From an uncultured Acetatifactor sp. (GTDB lineage: Bacteria; Bacillota; Clostridia; Lachnospirales; Lachnospiraceae), in NCBI GenBank assembly GCA_910584375.1, contig CAJUAH010000003.1:1-64000 (forward strand): 64,000 nucleotides of DNA, written 5' to 3'. The position numbers and the translations under genes were made by a program. This document shows, piece after piece, positions 61,680 to 64,000 of this stretch. Every line of letters begins with the position of its first letter. Position 1 is the first letter of the stretch. Under the pieces are notes generated by a model. It did not search any database. It was not told the origin of the DNA and saw nothing but the letters and a program-made list of their open reading frames with translations.

Positions 61680-63590
61680 CTATCCCTCCCAGTTCAGCGC
61701 GCCATAGACTGTCTCCAGCATAATCTGGGGCATAAAAGGCTTTGTGATATAGTCCTCAACCCCCATCTTTCTGGCTCTTTCCATGGCGGCCAGCTCCTTG
61801 GTTGCCGTCATGAACACCACGGGAATGACGCTGCATTCCCGGATGCGCGCAAATGTCTCAAAGCCGTCCATACCGGACATCTCCAGATCCAGCAGCACCA
61901 GATCCACCTGCTCGGTTTTGAGCAGCTCCAGCGCCTCTTCTCCGCTGCTCACCGTCAGGAGCCTGTAAAACGGTTGGGATGCAAATATATTCTTAATCAG
62001 TTCTATACTGATGGCCTCGTCATCCACCGCCAGTATGGTCTTTTGCTGATCGTCCGACTGCCGCATCCGATATTCTTTGTCCTCGTCCACCATCGCCAGC
62101 ATGATCTCCACGATCCGGGGATCAAACTGTGTCCCCTTCCCCGCCACCAGTTCGCCCCGGATCACATCCTGGGGCAGCGCGCTGCGGTAACTTCTATTGG
62201 AAGCCATGGCGTCGTAGGCGTCCGCCACACCGATGATTCTGGCGTGTTCCGGGCTGTTCTCCCCTACCAGTCCGTTGGGATAACCTTTCCCATCGTAGCG
62301 TTCATGGTGAAATTTCGCCCCGGTTGCAATGAGCTGGTCCTTGGAAAAGGACTTTAATATATGGTATCCCGCCACCGGGTGCAGCTTGATAAAAGCGTAT
62401 TCCTCGTCTGTCAGTTTGCCCGGCTTATTGATGATCCCGTCGGGTATCCGGATCTTACCCACATCGTGCAGCAGCGCCGCCCGGTAGATCTTTTCCTGTT
62501 CTTTCTCGCTCTTTCCCATCCGCCGGGCGATCTCCCGGCTGTAATTCGCCACCCGCACGGAATGTCCTCTGGTATACTTATCCTTCGCGTCTATGGTCTT
62601 GGCGAGTATCTGCATAATATTGTCGTTGAGCTGCTCTAACTCTCTGCGGCTCTCCTGCAGCTTGACCATATAGCGGTCCGTCCGGTTCATCTCAAGGATG
62701 CAGAACAGGACGATGACTCCCAGCACCACCAGGCACATGACAACGCTCTGAAACATGATCCGGCTCAGATCGGCATACAGTCCCTTGTTGTCCACCACCA
62801 TGACCACATACCAGTCGTTCAGAATCCTGTCGGAAAACACCGTGATCTTTTCCCCGGCTATCTCCATGTCGAAACTGGCGCCCCCAGAGGCCACCACTTT
62901 GCTGATAAGTTCTTTCTTATCCGCGTCCTCACCGTATTCCTTCCCCTTCTCCGCCGAATCGGAGTGAGCCACCACAAAACCGTCCCTGTCAACGATAAAT
63001 CCATAGCCATGTCCGTTGAGATTGATACGCTCCGTAAGTCTCTGCAGAGTCTCCAGGGAGATGTCCAGTGAAATAACGCTCTCGTTATCATACAGCATCC
63101 GGCTCAGGGAGATCATGATCGTCCCCGTCTGGGCGTCCAGATAGGGCGAGATCATCACCGGATCCCCGCCCGCCCTGACAGCGTCCGTATACCATACCCT
63201 CTCCGTGGGCACATAGTCCGCCTCCGGCACCCAACCAATACCGTCCAGATACTCGCCCCCTATCCAGCCGTATACGCCGGTGAAATCCGCATCCACGGAG
63301 TTCATATAATAGTCCGACTCATTCTCCAGAAATGCCAGTATCACATCCGAACCGGCGTCTTTTTGCAGGAGATATTCGATTTCCATGGAAGTGATCTGAA
63401 TGATATCCAATGCCCTGCTCAGATAGCGTTCCGCCTGCTCCTTCTCCTGGGCCATGGTGCTCGCCCCCAGCGCCAGGGCATCCTTCCGGGCGTTTTGTTG
63501 GAACGAAGTCATCATAAATACCGCCAGAAAGGCAAGCGCCGCCATGGTTACAATGATAGTGATAAAAAAGTGTTTCCTGCTCGTCTTCAT
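61680..63590 (-). CDS. Cache / HD-GYP / REC signalling protein
   Basis: Membrane c-di-GMP phosphodiesterase of 636 residues. Helix 1 (about residues 9-30) and helix 2 (about 277-300) flank an extracellular dCache sensor (YMNSVDADFTGVYGWIGGEY, FIVDRDGFVVAHSD). The HD-GYP domain (about 330-495) keeps RGHSVRVANYSREIA, ALLHDVGKIRIPDG, HHERYDGKGYPNG and VADAYDAM. A C-terminal receiver domain (about 515-632) has LAVDDEA, the phosphoryl-acceptor LLDLEMSGMDGFE, MTATKEL and TKPFMP. A REC at the C-terminus, after HD-GYP, is less common than before it. It is first in an operon with the permease, behind the promoter at 63660-63689. Confidence 0.92.
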   Translation of the reverse strand: MKTSRKHFFITIIVTMAALAFLAVFMMTSFQQNARKDALALGASTMAQEKEQAERYLSRALDIIQITSMEIEYLLQKDAGSDVILAFLENESDYYMNSVDADFTGVYGWIGGEYLDGIGWVPEADYVPTERVWYTDAVRAGGDPVMISPYLDAQTGTIMISLSRMLYDNESVISLDISLETLQRLTERINLNGHGYGFIVDRDGFVVAHSDSAEKGKEYGEDADKKELISKVVASGGASFDMEIAGEKITVFSDRILNDWYVVMVVDNKGLYADLSRIMFQSVVMCLVVLGVIVLFCILEMNRTDRYMVKLQESRRELEQLNDNIMQILAKTIDAKDKYTRGHSVRVANYSREIARRMGKSEKEQEKIYRAALLHDVGKIRIPDGIINKPGKLTDEEYAFIKLHPVAGYHILKSFSKDQLIATGAKFHHERYDGKGYPNGLVGENSPEHARIIGVADAYDAMASNRSYRSALPQDVIRGELVAGKGTQFDPRIVEIMLAMVDEDKEYRMRQSDDQQKTILAVDDEAISIELIKNIFASQPFYRLLTVSSGEEALELLKTEQVDLVLLDLEMSGMDGFETFARIRECSVIPVVFMTATKELAAMERARKMGVEDYITKPFMPQIMLETVYGALNWEG

Positions 63591-63659
63591 CTCTTGTCCG
63601 CCCTCTGTTTTTAACCTGCCGTCAGGCAGTTCCGTATCTCATGTAAAACCTTTTTTATC

Positions 63660-63689
63660 ATTATACATTGTTTCTGCCGCTCTTTTCAA
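63660..63689 (-). promoter_or_regulatory. Sigma-A promoter of the Cache/HD-GYP operon
   Basis: Leftward TTGAAA (63684-63689), 18-base spacer, perfect TATAAT (63660-63665). The leader carries a small CTGCC/GGCAG hairpin at 63614-63630. Confidence 0.6.
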
Positions 63690-63734
63690 TCCTTTCCTGA
63701 AAAAATACATATCTTACTCCGCAGCCCGGCTCTT

Positions 63735-64000
63735 TCAATCCATTCTCGCTCCGCCATATTTCGGTACCAGCGCCTCCTCCGCGCCGTCCTGCCCGGTGTA
63801 AAGAAAGCTCCCTGTCAAGTCCCTGCACGCCAGGAAAAAGGGTTCTGTACAGACAATGTCAAACGCTGCCGCTCCGTCCATGGTATCTGTCAAAACAATA
63901 TCACGGAAACACTCTGTCTTCTCCATCTTCAGCGCCGTCAGCTGCGCTCCCAGGATCCGATACAGCCCCTCCTTTTCAATGGGATCCTCCCGGATATGGC
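63735..64000 (-). CDS. Unidentified protein, C-terminal part only
   Basis: Open frame entering from beyond the window edge and ending at 63735. The visible 87 or so residues include IREDPIEKEGLYRILGAQLT, then TMDGAAAFDIVCTEPFFLAC and the end VPKYGGARMD. No signal, membrane helix or motif is recognised. The gene start and most of the protein lie outside the window. Confidence 0.5.
   Translation of the reverse strand, partial: HIREDPIEKEGLYRILGAQLTALKMEKTECFRDIVLTDTMDGAAAFDIVCTEPFFLACRDLTGSFLYTGQDGAEEALVPKYGGARMD

Overview
The window looks like chromosomal DNA of a Gram-positive anaerobe of the Clostridia, most probably a Lachnospiraceae. The DNA is fairly GC-rich. I see sigma-A promoters, strong AGGAGG ribosome sites and many lipobox lipoproteins. 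It also has a T-box leader before proS and the Firmicutes block hprK-glcK-murB-rapZ-whiA with an HPr/Crh-like gene. A sensory-type [FeFe] hydrogenase points to a fermentative anaerobe. The family assignment is inference from gene content; no 16S gene is present. No phage, complete insertion sequence or CRISPR array is visible.

Layout. 0.3-4.5 kb: a GNAT acetyltransferase, a cyclophilin and a large solute-binding lipoprotein. 4.8-10.6 kb: a leftward operon, hprK, glcK, murB, rapZ, whiA, Crh-like HPr and a lipid kinase. It joins carbon-catabolite signalling, cell-wall precursor synthesis and cell-cycle control. 10.7-17.8 kb: a glycan locus with two ABC permeases, a binding protein, a DUF624 protein and a secreted GH5 glycosidase, lying between hprK and uvrC. 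18-22 kb: ftsH-uvrC. 22.3-25 kb: a second large lipoprotein preceded by a frameshifted small Cys-rich secreted protein. 25-34.6 kb: DUF1846, YitT, thioredoxin, trmB, a D,D-carboxypeptidase with a repeat-bearing tail, a DEDD exonuclease, a PadR/HAAS pair and an esterase. 34.7-37.4 kb: T-box-controlled proS and an aldose-epimerase-like enzyme.

37.5-47.2 kb is a signalling region. It holds a sensory [FeFe] hydrogenase, an Fe-S/chemoreceptor-type transducer and a beta-propeller HD-GYP protein in one operon. Next come a MerR-methyltransferase fusion, a calcium-binding-repeat protein behind a flagellar-type sigma-28 promoter, two tRNA-Gly genes and a GGDEF cyclase. 47.2-55.7 kb: a DUF3810 protein, a MATE exporter, a DUF3048 lipoprotein, a GH2 beta-galactosidase and a polytopic membrane protein.

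55.8-64 kb holds the more unusual genes: a 28-residue membrane peptide with its own promoter and terminator, a MerR protein with tandem C-terminal beta domains, an XRE regulator fused to a catalytically degraded PolC-like region, an amino-acid permease with universal-stress domains, and a Cache/HD-GYP/REC protein. Cyclic-di-GMP turnover recurs (one GGDEF and two HD-GYP proteins), next to apparent hydrogen sensing and a motility-type promoter.
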